NCBI GenBank assembly: GCA_945859605.1
Contig: OX243820.1
Coordinates: 37,998,484 to 38,062,483, forward strand
Length of the DNA stretch: 64,000 nucleotides
Source of the DNA: Lumbricus rubellus
Taxonomy: Eukaryota; Annelida; Clitellata; Crassiclitellata; Lumbricidae
Direction of reading: 5' to 3'
The position numbers and the translations under genes are program-made. The notes under the pieces were generated by a model that had not been told where the DNA came from, made no database searches, and saw only the letters and a program-made list of their open reading frames with translations. Below are positions 11,240 through 61,077 of this stretch, one piece after another (the first letter of the stretch is position 1; each line of letters begins with the position of its first letter).

Positions 11240-11385
11240 ACAATAGTTTTGTATTGTATCGCATACCTGTATTGCATTACAATAGTTTTGTATTGTATCG
11301 CATACCAGCATTGCATTACAATAGTTCTGTATTGTATCGTTTACCTGTATTGCATTATCAATAGTTTCGTATTGTATCGCATACC
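11240..11385 (-). repeat. About 40-bp tandem repeat, ~4 copies, near the SR-gene stop codon
   Basis: Imperfect copies of a unit containing ACAATAGTTTTGTATTGTAT, CGCATACC and TGCATT. Being immediately downstream of the stop codon at 11407 (minus strand), it would lie in the 3'UTR of the SR-protein transcript. Confidence 0.7.
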
Positions 11386-11406
11386 TGGACTCACAGCGAT
11401 CGTCAG

Positions 11407-11455
11407 TTAGTCGGAGTCGGATGGTGGCGATCGATCCCTTCGATGTCTACGACCT
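11407..11455 (-). CDS. SRSF7: SR gene exon 5: C-terminus and stop
   Basis: The acceptor is CGAGCAG|AGGTCG. It encodes [16 protein letters not shown] followed by TAA at 11409-11407. An RDRSPP..D ending is typical of SR proteins. Confidence 0.85.
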
Positions 11456-14400
11456 CTGCTCGAGAAACAACAACAACAACATACAGTGCATTGCAATGCT
11501 CAAGTCATGACGAACAACAACAACATACAGTGCATTGCACTACTCAAGTCACAGAACAGAAAGTTAACAGTTCAGAAAAACGTTTCTTATTCGACTTGAA
11601 ACCCATTTAACGATCAGCGATTCCTTGACAAGTGTTTGACAAGTGTGCCGAAGTACCACTGTGACTTTCATTGATTGGAAAAAGATTTATCACGAGAACA
11701 CTGTAGAGACGACTTGTTTGACACTAATATTTTAGTAATTTTATATAACTTGTGATTTAATTTTTACGTTTTATTACCAATTAATACTTCGATGTATCAC
11801 TTTGATTTTCTATGTCCCATTGTGCTTTTGCAAGTGGAGTAATAAAGAAAATACTTACTTATTTACACAAAGCGTTAAATGCAAATGCCCTAAAACAAAC
11901 ATACACACCCGAGGGGTTCACACTCATAGACTATTATGATGCAGCGGCAGTCTTTCTTGGTGGCTGGATCAAGAACCTGGAATAGGATTCCAGTTGCACG
12001 CGCTCCACCTGGTGCCTAGAGGTCACAGCACTATGCTCCTTTCAAACCTAAAAACTGCCTAATTTGGCCGTGGTTGGACTTCAAGTGCTTCTGAGTACAA
12101 TACCTTGAAGGTACGCTAAATTATAAAAATGGAATAATAATAATGAGTCCTCTCACTTTCCATCTGACTCTAGCAGGTCAGCACAGTACAACATTGCAAT
12201 CAGTCTTTTCTTTTATATCTTATATCCAAGTTCAGCTTGAGTCGTCACTGTGAAAAAAAGTTACAAAATTCACCCCACCTATCTCTCCCTTTCAGTCCAA
12301 CAATGACGTTCATTTTCATTCTCACATCCACTGGAGTGGTGAAGCTATATAAAGTCTTATAATAAACTTTATTCATTCATTCATTCAAGTATTTATATAG
12401 CGCCTCTTTAAGGAAACTACTCAGAGCCTCAGAGGCACTCCAATAAAAATTCCCTGAACGCGATGCCACACTTACCTGCTGTGACTTCGACTTTTCCGCC
12501 GACCGTAGGAACGTGAACGAGATCTCGACATCTCTCTGCAAACGGCACAAACCAACTTTTTAAAAATAATAATAATCGTTTTAACCCAAACACCTTTATA
12601 AAGCAAAAAATTCAGTAATAAGAAAAGTTACTAATCTCTGCCACTTCGCTCCATCGTCTTCGATCTTTGATCAGCATGACCTCTTTATTCCCTGTGTCAG
12701 GACCACCATGGCTCAATCCAGATACTCTGCCTGCAGCTATAGTGGTCCCTCTCTATGGAATGGACTTCCACCATCCGTTCACTCCGCCTTTCTCTGTCTT
12801 TCTCGAGCATTTTTCTCTTACTTCAGATTCTGCCTTTTTCTCTCGAAATGAAAGGCTTTTTCAGAAAGAAGTACTTTATAAATGGTCATAATACAATACT
12901 TATATAATAAAGACTCATACAGCATCACATAATCATTCACAAGTTTGAGCTGACAGGTTTGGATAGGTTACATTCAAGCCTCTACGCACATAAATACATT
13001 TAATATCACGCGAGTTACCTTGTAACAGGTTGGAAATATGCAACCTGTCTTTTTACACAGTAGATTTGGACAGCAGTAAAGTAACCATTCAAATACCAAT
13101 TGATGCATTCGTAAATACATATTTATGTGATAGTCTCAACTCATCCTATAAATTTTTAAAGTGCCATTAGAAAATTACATCCCAAGTAGCAAGTTATTAA
13201 CATGACAAAGTGAACATGACAAAGTGAAAACTGGATGCCTATACATAATAAGCAATATGTACAAATTTCAGAACATGTCTACAGTTTACAGCAGTTGAAG
13301 CATTCACAGCAAAAATAGTTTCGCTTCATTTGTATGCAACACATTTCTCTTTTCAAGCATCGTATTTTGCACAGGTAATGTCGTCATAACAAGGTAGTTC
13401 CTTACACCAATACCCCATTCCCAGAAAGCTCACACAAATCAGTGGCTCTGACGCTAGAAAGAAATCACAACCAATGATGCATGCCGGCTTCACTCACCCC
13501 AACGTTCGTTATCTGAAATCTCGTTATCGTTATCGTTAAATCAAAGGTCTTGGTGTTATCTTGCTATCTCGTTAACTGAAAACTCTGGCTTGTGTCTCGT
13601 TAAATGAAATGTCTTGGTGCAATCTGGTTATTTGAGAGTTCTGGTGTAAGCTCGTTAACAGAAAGACTTTGTGTAATCTGGTGGCTACACGACAATTCCA
13701 CAGATATGGAAAATCGATGATCAAAGGCAAAACAGGTTCATCTTCATATTATGATACGAACTTAGGCGATCTCAATTGTAAATCTCTGATCTGAAAATCG
13801 GTGCCTGTAAGAACCACGGTCACAAAAGTCAACGAACGCTACTATGCCCGCCAGTTTTACGAAAGAACGCAAGCTGCGCAATGAAAACCCGGACGGAAGC
13901 TGCAGAGATTACAGAGCTGCCAAGAGCAATGCGGAAATTGTCTACTAATGTGCCAAATAGCAGTTTTACAAATTGCACTTCCACAACAAAGTGGCGATAG
14001 CATTACATTCTTAAAACAAGCAAAGCAAGACAATTGGCATGCATTCATTCCAAGAGCTCCTTCAAGAAGTCTACTGAAATAGCTTGACGTTGCTTGGCAG
14101 CAAAACGAGCCCATGAAACTATGAATCATCTCGTAATAACCAAAACCAACATTTAATCACTCCATCAGAATAAAATGGTGTACAATGTTTTGTAACATCC
14201 TTCAAGCACCAGAACTGCCAGAAAGACGAAACATTAACACTTGAGAAAATGGCAACAAAGTACAGACTGTCAGAGAATTAAAAAGAAATATTTACTATTA
14301 ATAGAACCAAACATTGAATGGCGACCTACCCACTCTCACCAGTTAAACCACATATTACTATGTAACTATATGACTCTGCACACAAACCAACACGAGTCAA

Positions 14401-16490
14401 ATCTAACCCTCATCAACCCAGATCTAATCTAGAAAGCATTAACCAATATCTGCTGCTATGAAATCCTGCCTCATCAGGTTACAATCACTCAGCAAAATCA
14501 ATTAATACCAGGTCAATAGATGGTCGGCTCAACAAAATCATAATAATAAAATAACAATAATTATAATTATCCTTGATAAATATATGCCACAGCAACTTAC
14601 AGTTGTGATGTTTCTAAAAAACCTTAAAATTTTTTGCAAAGCTCGACCACATTCACTAACACAAAAATTTTGAAAAAAATTCACATAAATAGTGAAAATT
14701 TTGAAAAAAACACAGAATTTGGTAAGTACAGACCTCTCGCGACTGTAGCTGCGTCTTCTGACTGGTGATCTTGAATGTGACCTAATTTCACAACAATTCA
14801 AAAAAGACGTGAAACGACAGAAGCCATCCACGAATCACACCAACTTCAACTAAACAGGAGACTTAACAAATAATTTACAAATTATGTTGCTGTATTACGA
14901 TGCAATTCAATTTAACAGTCCCAAAATTAGAAAATGCCTATGTGTAATGTATTTTTTTTCTTATTACCTATTGTTCAAGTATGTATTTACTTCAGTTGTA
15001 GCTGAGCACATGCCTTTATTCTTTTGATCGCAATAGTTTTTTCCCCATAATTAGTGTTAAAGGCCAAATGCTCAATAGAGCAATAAATGTATGAATAATA
15101 TTTATGTTTGTCCATTTTGCATCTCAATAATTACAGGCAATGGGCGACAATATTAAACAGTACTTCAGTTTCTTTTGGGAGCGCTTCTGAATGATTTGCA
15201 TTGAAGATGCGACATACAAAAAGCCAATAATAATAATAATAATAATAGTAATATAAATTCATGATTACGATTGCATGCAGAGAATACTCAGACAGACAGA
15301 AGGCAAGACGGACAGACAGACAGAATCCATGTTGCGTCTTGCCTGCGTGATCGTCCTCCTCCTGCATACTTGTCGCAATCGTAGGCGTAGTGACCGCGCT
15401 GATTACATTTGTAGCACCGATCGTTTGGGTCGTAAGCCTTTCTGATCACAGGTCGTGACCTCGTAGGCCGGGCATTGGAGTGCTTCACACGGGCGCGCGA
15501 GCCGCAGATGATGCTAGAATCGAAACCAAATGTTATTTCATCAATCCAGTAACATTCAGAGTTTGTGCAATCTAGAAATGCTGGTGCCTTAGTAGGCGTT
15601 TAAGTCATATGCGAAAATAAAATACCTTCAATAGATCAAGAAAATTTTTTAATCGCCTTTAATTTTAATTGGTTGGGTTGGGAGTGCTTCTGAATAGATA
15701 ATTTTGAAGGGGTACTATATTCCTAATTAATATAAATTATTTATTTATATAAAATATGCTATTACTTCACACACAAATAAAATATAATATGCTAAAATGC
15801 AGGATTACTCACATTTCACGTGAGCATAAAATTTTCAATTCAACCAGCTCAACACATTTAGTAAAGTAGCAATACAAGGTAAAATCCCAGACTGGCTGCC
15901 CGTACTCCAAACAATATGGCTGCCAACGAATGCAATAAAATTAGAGCGCAACCATCGACGACATTGTTCATCAATTCAGCTTCAATTTCAGCAGAAAGAC
16001 TGCACTAACCCTAAAACTAATCCTAACCGACCCTCACGACGCCTAACCTGAGCCCTAACCGACCCTCACGACGCCTAACCTGAGCCCTAACCGACCCTCA
16101 CGTTGCGATGACGTCTATAGATCGCGCTCTAATTTTATTGCATTCGTTAACGGCCATATTGTTTGGAGTACGGGCAGCCAGTCTGGGATTTTACCCAATA
16201 CAAATGCACACATACATTGCATTGCGATGCAGGGAGGATATAATTATCACCGTTTCGAACAACAACAAAAGTGCTGACCTGCCATCTAAATTCTTGACAG
16301 CATCCTCCGCATCTCGTTCGTCATCAAACATGACAAAAGCGAAGCCTGGAGGGTTGCGTGCCACCCATACGCTTCGAACGCTTCCAAACTCTCTGAAGAC
16401 TCGTTCCAACTCCTTCTCTGACACATCTCTCGGCAGATCTCCAACGTAGACTTTACACTCTTCAGACGAGTCATCCCGATAACGTGACAT
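11407..16490 (-). CDS. SRSF7: SR splicing factor, SRSF7/9G8 type (five exons)
   Basis: Exons in transcription order are 16490-16279, 15513-15343, 14781-14734, 12535-12476 and 11455-11407, all joining in phase 2 to give 179 residues. Residues 1-70 form an RRM with KVYVGDLP (RNP2-like) and GFAFVMF (RNP1-like). A CCHC zinc knuckle [14 protein letters not shown] follows, then an RS tail. An RRM plus one CCHC knuckle plus an RS domain is specific to SRSF7/9G8 and its invertebrate orthologues; SRSF3 lacks the knuckle. Such proteins act in the nucleus, binding exonic enhancers, recruiting the spliceosome and aiding mRNA export. At 179 residues it is shorter than vertebrate SRSF7 (about 238), mainly in the RS tail. 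The ATG at 16490 is chosen because it starts the RRM with MSRYRDDSS; the longer upstream frame has no support. Introns hold a foldback element and LINE debris. Confidence 0.9.
11466..11545. repeat. Two-copy AACAACAACATACAGTGCATT repeat next to SR exon 5
   Basis: A unit of roughly 54 bp containing CATACAGTGCATTGCA and CTCAAGTCA is present twice in tandem. It ends just upstream (minus strand) of the exon 5 acceptor. Confidence 0.65.
12080..12440. repeat. Two degraded LINE 3'-tail copies in the SR gene
   Basis: 12080-12122 (reverse orientation) and about 12380-12440 (ATTCATT, then TTTATATAGCGCCTCTTTAAG and ACTACTCAGAG) match the 3' end of the LINE at 21468-22985. Both are intronic in the SR-protein gene. 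Confidence 0.7.
12476..12535 (-). CDS. SRSF7: SR gene exon 4: RS domain, part 2
   Basis: A 60-bp exon with acceptor TTTGCAG|AGAGAT and donor AGCAG|GTAAGC. It reads [19 protein letters not shown] in the frame carried from exon 3. Confidence 0.85.
12667..12891 (+). mobile_element. Possible LINE ORF2 C-terminal remnant
   Basis: In another frame the + strand reads [13 protein letters not shown], the tail motif seen after the reverse transcriptase of CR1/L2/Jockey-type elements. The 74-codon ORF that overlaps it looks accidental. It is intronic in the SR gene, antisense to it. Confidence 0.45.
12900..14530. other. SR-gene intron, no feature recognised
   Basis: Intron between exons 3 and 4. Short direct repeats of the AACATGACAAAGTGA and CTCGTTA type occur at about 13200-13230 and 13500-13660. 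No coding exon is supported. Confidence 0.5.
14734..14781 (-). CDS. SRSF7: SR gene exon 3: RS domain, part 1
   Basis: A 48-bp exon with acceptor AAATTAG|GTCACA and donor CGAGAG|GTCTGT. It encodes [17 protein letters not shown] with alternating Arg-Ser dipeptides, the phosphorylated RS tail. Confidence 0.85.
15343..15513 (-). CDS. SRSF7: SR gene exon 2: CCHC zinc knuckle
   Basis: The acceptor is ATTCTAG|CATCATC. The exon finishes the RRM ([12 protein letters not shown]) and encodes the knuckle C-x2-C-x4-H-x4-C, then GGGRSR. The best-fitting 3' boundary is a GC donor, GCAG|GCAAGA, which joins directly to RSHSRS in exon 3. A GT alternative about 25 bases downstream (ATTCT|GTCTGT) is also in phase and would add QDATWIL. 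Confidence 0.85.
15680..15735 (-). repeat. Degraded LINE 3'-tail
   Basis: TGGGAGTGCTTCTGAAT followed by TTGAAGGGGTACTATAT matches the reverse orientation of the dispersed LINE tail. It lies in SR-gene intron 1. Confidence 0.6.
15878..16195. mobile_element. 318-bp GGTA-ended foldback element with telomere-like core
   Basis: Arms of about 70 bp at 15878-15950 and 16124-16195 are inverted copies (GGTAAAATCCCAGACTGG at the left end). The flanking perfect 8-bp direct repeat is CAATACAA (15870-15877 and 16196-16203). The core is about 2.5 copies of CCCTAACCGACCCTCACG with GACGCCTAACCTGAG. It lies in intron 1 of the SR gene. A related element at 18127-18338 carries the same core in the opposite orientation. 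Confidence 0.88.
16279..16490 (-). CDS. SRSF7: SR gene exon 1: RRM
   Basis: This exon encodes residues 1-70 plus two bases. The RRM begins at [12 protein letters not shown] and contains the RNP1-like [17 protein letters not shown]. The donor is GGCAG|GTCAGC. The single glycine-aromatic pattern and the short linker match the SRSF3/SRSF7 RRM class. Confidence 0.92.
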
Positions 16491-16499
16491 TTTTGCTGA

Positions 16500-18118
16500 A
16501 GACAAAAAGTGCACAAAATTAATTTCAAAATTCTCATGGGCAAAAATCTGTGCACGCTCACCGTTGGTAAAGCCTTCCTGGTCTCGGTTCTTACCAATCT
16601 CCTGCTTAGAAATTGTCAACAGAATACGCAAAGTGCCTCAAAACAAGCATAAAAATTAGGATAACACGTAAGTTATTATAATCATGTAAATGCGACAAAT
16701 AAATACATACAAAATTTATGCAGACTGTCTTAAAATTAAAATTTACACCTTTTTGGACTAAACGTACCTAAAAATTGTACACCAATATCAAAACCGGAAA
16801 TACGCACCTCCAGAGTCCACATGAGATGAGGCGAGTCCATAAAGTAATTATACAAATTATATAACGCCATCATAATTTCCATTTCCAAAATCAATTTGTT
16901 ACAATTATTTTGTAGAACGGGAGGTCTCGATATGATTATCGTTAACTCCAAAATTTATCAAGCGTCTTAAATGTTGATATTGCTCATGTTTTGTTGATCA
17001 CTCAAAGTGCTAGTTTCAGACTGAGTCTGGCTTGGTTGGGTGTCGTGTGACTCTTCGTATTAATACAATACATTACAACCCCAGTAGGCCTATATAGGCC
17101 TACAACTGAGAGAGAATAAATGGTGAAAGGAATCTATGTAAGAAAGTAAACAAAACCTTTAGGCAAAGATATTAGAGTCGTAGACTACTCTAATTATCTT
17201 TGCTTTAGGCCTATTCATTTGCAAACGCACAATAGGACGTCGACAAATAATGCAATTTTATGGCACACAGAACTTGACAGAAGTCATAAAACAGTTTAGT
17301 AATATACACGAAGAGCAGTGTAAAACAAATGTTAGTAAGACAGTGTCAAAGCATTAGGCCTATAGTAACGAAAAATTTTCTTCTGAGAAGGTCGAGCAGA
17401 ACGTGGAATGACAATTAATTAGCCTAAGGTTGTGTGAACGTGCACCATGGTCGCAAAGAGTGAAACAACATCAGACAATTCGCCTCTTAGGCTAAACAGT
17501 CTTGATGATAGTATGCGCTGCACATGCAAATTTTAAATTTAGACAGTTACATTCTGATTTCACAATTAAGATGCAAATCAGCAAAACATCGATCGTGTGC
17601 ATGGCTATCTTTGACTTTGCGGCAAATTTAATGCGGCGCTAAATAATTGCGCTAAATAATTATTGATTTAAAGGGAGTGCAATCAGGTCGTTGAGCGCAA
17701 TTTCCGTCGTCTGTTATTCACAGATTTCATAACAAATTTATGATATTTCTTTAAAATAATTGTTTAAACTTGTTGTTGTGCACTGTGTGCACCTCTAATG
17801 ATTAGGCCTAATTGTTGAATTACAAAACTGTTCATGTAAATAGGTCAGCAAGGAGGCTTGTCGTTCCAGTGTGCCTACTGCATGGTTGCAAGCGCTTGCG
17901 ATTTAGTTAAATTCAGTAAGTACCGCAATACGGTTCTTATCTCGGGAAAGATTACTTGATCAGTTCTCTAATTCTTATTATCGAAATGGATCAATCGTTG
18001 ATGAAATGAGAACTGATTTGGGTGGCCGTGGTGTGGACAGTGGACAGCTTCGATTTTACGCTTTCATTAACATTTATCACAATTTATACAAATGTTAATT
18101 TACTTATTTATTTATGAA
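16500..18118. other. Upstream of the SR gene / intergenic
   Basis: This is the probable promoter and 5'UTR side of the - strand SR gene; I could not define a transcription start. TAGGCCTATATAGGCCTAC lies at about 17086 with further TAGGCCTA copies to 17820. No other gene is seen. Confidence 0.45.
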
Positions 18119-18126
18119 GATTTTAT

Positions 18127-18338
18127 GGTACTTATGGGTTATCTACCCCGATTTATTTTTTTATTTTTTCAGCGTTGTCATTCCACGTCTTTTCCGTGAG
18201 GGTCGGTTAGGGCTCAGGTTAGGCATCGTGAGGGTCGGTTAGGGTTAGTGTTAGGGTTAGTTTAGCCATTAGAAACTGGTCGATTCATGGAAAAGACACT
18301 GTGTCAAAATAAATCGGGGTAGATGACCCATAAGTACC
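18127..18338. mobile_element. 212-bp GGTA-ended foldback element with telomere-like core
   Basis: Arms of about 36 bp (GGTACTTATGGGTTATCTAC at the left, its near-complement ending in AAGTACC at the right) are flanked by the perfect 8-bp direct repeat GATTTTAT (18119-18126 and 18339-18346). The core GTGAGGGTCGGTTAGGGCTC is shared, inverted, with the element at 15878-16195. TTAGGG-like words follow. It is not a telomere: the motif is degenerate and bounded by the element arms. Confidence 0.88.
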
Positions 18339-18339
18339 G

Positions 18340-18395
18340 ATTTTATATATAGCGCCTCTTCAGGTACGGTACTCAGAGGTGCTCCCGACTCAATC
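18340..18395 (+). repeat. LINE 3'-tail copy
   Basis: TATATAGCGCCTCTTCAGG followed by ACTCAGAGGTGCTCCCGAC, the same tail as the LINE at 21468-22985. It immediately follows the foldback element's target duplication. Confidence 0.75.
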
Positions 18396-18534
18396 GCGGC
18401 TAAATTGTATAGTTGTTAGATTTATAAGGAACAGAGTGGAATTGGAATGAATTCTAGACACTATGCGCACCATTGTCTATGGTATACTGCCATTGTCTTA
18501 TCAAGTGATGATCTTGTATGCTTCAAATTAACCT

Positions 18535-18850
18535 GGAACACTTAATAGCAAAATTTTCCTCGCTTCCTCTTAAACACTGTGACTGTGTCCACTGAGACAG
18601 TGCTGCTGTCATCCATACCGTTCCACATTTCTACAACTCTAGCACTGAAGAATTTTTGTCCTGGTGTTGCTTTCGGCTTCTTAAAAAAACCTGTGACCCT
18701 AAGCTGCTTTGTTTGGTGCTAATTCAAAGAACTTCTTCCAACATTGTGCTTCATTTCCAGTGATGATCTTGTGTGCTTCAATCACATCTCCTCTGCTCCT
18801 CTGTCTCTCCAGTGTTGTTAGCCCACACCTTTTCAACCTTTCTTCATAGT
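18535..18850 (-). mobile_element. LINE ORF2 C-terminal remnant
   Basis: Read on the minus strand it gives NYEERLKRCGLTTLERQRSR, then GDVIEAHKI, a stop and frame changes, and a final ARVVEMWNG segment. The LTTLE-R-RGD-IE-xKI pattern is typical of the region after the reverse transcriptase in CR1/L2-like and RTE-like elements. It is decayed. Confidence 0.7.
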
Positions 18851-19080
18851 TAAAATCTTTGCAACCCCCAAATCATCTGTGTAGACCTAGTTTTTCATCT
18901 TGATACAATATTGACTCAATATTAAAGAGCCATTCAATGAGCTAACCTCTCTAATGCAGCTTTTGTGTGGAACTGAGTTGTGTTACATTTACTTTAAGAA
19001 GTTTAATTGCATTGATTTTAATGTCGGATTGCTTTTGTGGCTCTTTCTGTAGGTGGTGGTAAAGTAGGTAGTTTGGAGCC

Positions 19081-58651
<39,571 letters not shown>

Positions 58652-58800
58652 GTAACTCATTTTTCTATTATGTCTGTCTGTCACGCTTTGAAGGCATTTC
58701 TTACCTCCAACCCAGAGTTTTTCATGCTCAGAGCGCCTCCTCGGAATTGTTATTCTGCAAGAGGCACTATGTTTCTGCATCGTAAAAAGTAGATTTGTTG

Positions 58801-59000
58801 NNNNNNNNNNNNNNNNNNNNNNNNNNNNNNNNNNNNNNNNNNNNNNNNNNNNNNNNNNNNNNNNNNNNNNNNNNNNNNNNNNNNNNNNNNNNNNNNNNNN
58901 NNNNNNNNNNNNNNNNNNNNNNNNNNNNNNNNNNNNNNNNNNNNNNNNNNNNNNNNNNNNNNNNNNNNNNNNNNNNNNNNNNNNNNNNNNNNNNNNNNNN
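58801..59000. other. Assembly gap (200 N)
   Basis: Exactly 200 unknown bases, a conventional placeholder of undetermined true size. It lies 149 bases after the last recognised polycystin exon and next to a TCTG microsatellite (59031-59102), a likely cause of the break. Confidence 1.
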
Positions 59001-59025
59001 CGTATCTGTTTATGTATCTTTGTAT

Positions 59026-59028
59026 GCG

Positions 59029-59102
<74 letters not shown>
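59026..59102 (+). repeat. (TCTG)n microsatellite at the gap edge
   Basis: About 18 perfect tetranucleotide copies directly after the gap. Confidence 0.95.
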
Positions 59103-59105
<3 letters not shown>

Positions 59106-59309
59106 TCGGCTGATGAAACTGCGTGATGTGATGATGACGTCTCTAGCAATCTGTAATCACCGTCGTTGTTACAAAGTCTGATGATGACGACGACCATTGT
59201 TATATTAATTATTATTGTTATTGTTATTACAATGACAGTCATGTGGTGGATTAGTGTTAATAATTATTTGTGATGGATCATACTCTCGCACACTTTCACT
59301 TTCATATAC

Positions 59310-59337
59310 GCCACCCCCCCCCCCCCCCCCCCCCCCG
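59310..59337 (+). repeat. Poly-C run
   Basis: More than 20 consecutive C, preceded by a CACC lead. A candidate sequencing or length-variable site. Confidence 0.9.
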
Positions 59338-59497
59338 TTCATCGCTGGTCACAAAATGAGTGCATCGACCGTACACTGTCTGTGGGAAGAAGAGACGGTG
59401 AGGGAGAGGATTGTCAACCCATCCTCATATTATTATTATTATGCCGAGACTAAGAAAATGAAGTCGCTAACATTTCACTCCCAATGCTGTCTCTTAA

Positions 59498-59571
59498 CAC
59501 ATTCAGCGCCTGGGACGTATATATACGTCCCAAATCCAGTCATTTAACATGGCGTGTAGGCGCTGAATGTG
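59498..59571. repeat. 74-bp foldback with a perfect 20-bp palindrome
   Basis: The outer arms CACATTCAGCGCCT and AGGCGCTGAATGTG are perfectly inverted. Inside is the perfect palindrome GGGACGTATATATACGTCCC (59512-59531). Flanks are CTCTTAA and AATAAGG, with no clear target duplication. It may be a tiny MITE. Confidence 0.8.
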
Positions 59572-59605
59572 AATAAGGGATGGTTAAACGGATTCCATCC
59601 TCATC

Positions 59606-60068
59606 CTACTTCTTCTCTACCTCCTCCTCCTCCTTCTCCTCCTCCTTTTCCTCCTTCTCTTCCTTCTCCTCCTCCTTCTTCTCCTCTTCCTTCTCCTCCT
59701 CCTTCTCCTCCTCCTTCTCCTTCCTTTCCTCCTTCTCCACCTTCTCATCCTCCTCCTCCTCCTTCTCCTTCTCCTCCTCCTCCTTCCCTTCTTCCTCCTC
59801 CTTCTCCTCCTCCTTCTCCTCCTCATCCTTCTCCTCCTCCTTCTCCTCCTCATCCTTCTCCTCCTCCTCCTCCTTCTCATCCTTCTCCTCCTCATCCTTC
59901 TCCTTCCACTCCTCCTTCTCCACCTTCTTCTCCTCCTCATCCTTCTCCTCCTCCTCCTTCTCCTCCTCCTCCTCCTTCTTCTCCTCCTCCTTCTCCTCCT
60001 CCTCCTCCTTCTCCTCCTCCTCCTCCTCCTTCTCCTCCTCCTCCTCCTCCTTCTCCTCCTCCTCAGAT
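59606..60068 (+). repeat. Polypyrimidine (TCCTCC/CTTCTCC)n tract
   Basis: About 460 bp of nearly pure C/T. Long Ser/Phe, Pro/Ser and Glu/Lys frames on both strands are by-products. Confidence 0.95.
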
Positions 60069-60189
60069 CTTTTTCGTCCTTTTCTATTTCCAGAATCTCT
60101 TCCTCTATCGTGGAGGCTGTAAATTCGACAGTAATGAAGTTTTAGAAAGTCCGTATAGTCCTTAATGCAGAAAGAAGACGTCAACGACC

Positions 60190-60348
60190 CATCCCTATCA
60201 TCCTCATCCTCTTCCTCCTCATACTCATCCTTCTCATCCTCCTTCTCCTCCTTCTCCTTCTCCTCCTTCTCCTTCTCCTTCTCCTTCTCCTTCTCCTTCT
60301 CCTTCTCCTTCTCCTTCTCCTCCTCCTCCTCCTCCTCCTCCACCTCCC
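60190..60348 (+). repeat. Second polypyrimidine (CTCCTT)n tract
   Basis: C/T-only hexamer CTCCTT repeated about 20 times with a CTC-rich end. Confidence 0.95.
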
Positions 60349-60532
60349 CTCTTTCTCTGCGGTTGTCTCTCCTCTGCTCACGAGTAGATCCGGGCGTCAA
60401 TGATCCGACGGTAAAACGTACCAACCTTTGACCACGTGTTATATGCAACGATAATGCGTTTACCGTCGTCCGAAAGGTTTTTTCATGGCTTGCTTTCTTG
60501 CTAATAATCGACGGATCTGCATTGACACAACA

Positions 60533-60601
60533 ACGCTTGCGAATAAGTTGGTGCCCTGTGCTTGGCTTTCGAGCGGCGCTTTGGAAATTTGAACATTGCT
60601 T
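60533..60601 (-). repeat. ~75-bp dispersed repeat, copy 4 of 4
   Basis: CTTGCGAATAAGTTGGTGCC, GCTTGGCTTTCGAGCGGCGC and AAATTTGAACATTGC match copy 3. Confidence 0.6.
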
Positions 60602-60879
60602 TTTCACGAATGGCAAAACACAATGGTTTTCGGGCTTAAGATGTTTAGCTAGAACTTGGAAGTACAATGCTCAAAATTGGGAACACGGTTATTTTTTTAA
60701 TAATATTAGGCCTAATAACGGTTTGTTATTTTTCACTGAGGTTGTAATAACTGTAAATTTCAGAGTTTCACTATAATATGCATAATAATTAGTATTAATT
60801 AATAATGCTTTGGTGCGGAGAACTTGGTTGAAAACCAAAGGGTAGTAGTTTAGAAAAAAAATGGATCTAAAAATTCCAA

Positions 60880-60945
60880 TGGGGCGGGAGCGCTTCCGAG
60901 TCAAAACTCTTTTCTTTTCCACTGCATGAGAGTGGTATACCTTCC
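60880..60945 (-). repeat. LINE-tail-like fragment
   Basis: GGGAGCGCTTCCGAGTC followed by a GAGTGGTATACC segment, a weak match to the reverse tail consensus. Confidence 0.4.
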
Positions 60946-61077
60946 TCTCAGATTCAGCACTTCCATAGAAAAATGTCGTTTTTCTCTTTTTCTTTCCATC
61001 ATTTTCGTTTCTGGTGCAACAAACCAAATTCGATTTTGAACTGAAGAGACGGACTTCGTACGTTGAAAAATTCGTCG

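Noticed and set aside
13857..14129. 90-codon minus-strand ORF in SR-gene intron
   Set aside because: No splice fit to the SR exons and no recognisable domain.
16191..16631. Upstream-extended start for the SR protein (146-codon frame)
   Set aside because: Residues before MSRYRDDSS are not SR-like, and the RRM begins directly after the internal ATG, as in the family.
18170..18265. Telomere or interstitial telomere from a chromosome fusion
   Set aside because: TTAGGG words are few and degenerate and lie inside a 212-bp foldback element with target duplications.
59606..60667. 353-codon Glu/Lys-rich ORF on the minus strand
   Set aside because: It is mostly the translation of the polypyrimidine microsatellite; flanks carry no recognisable domain.
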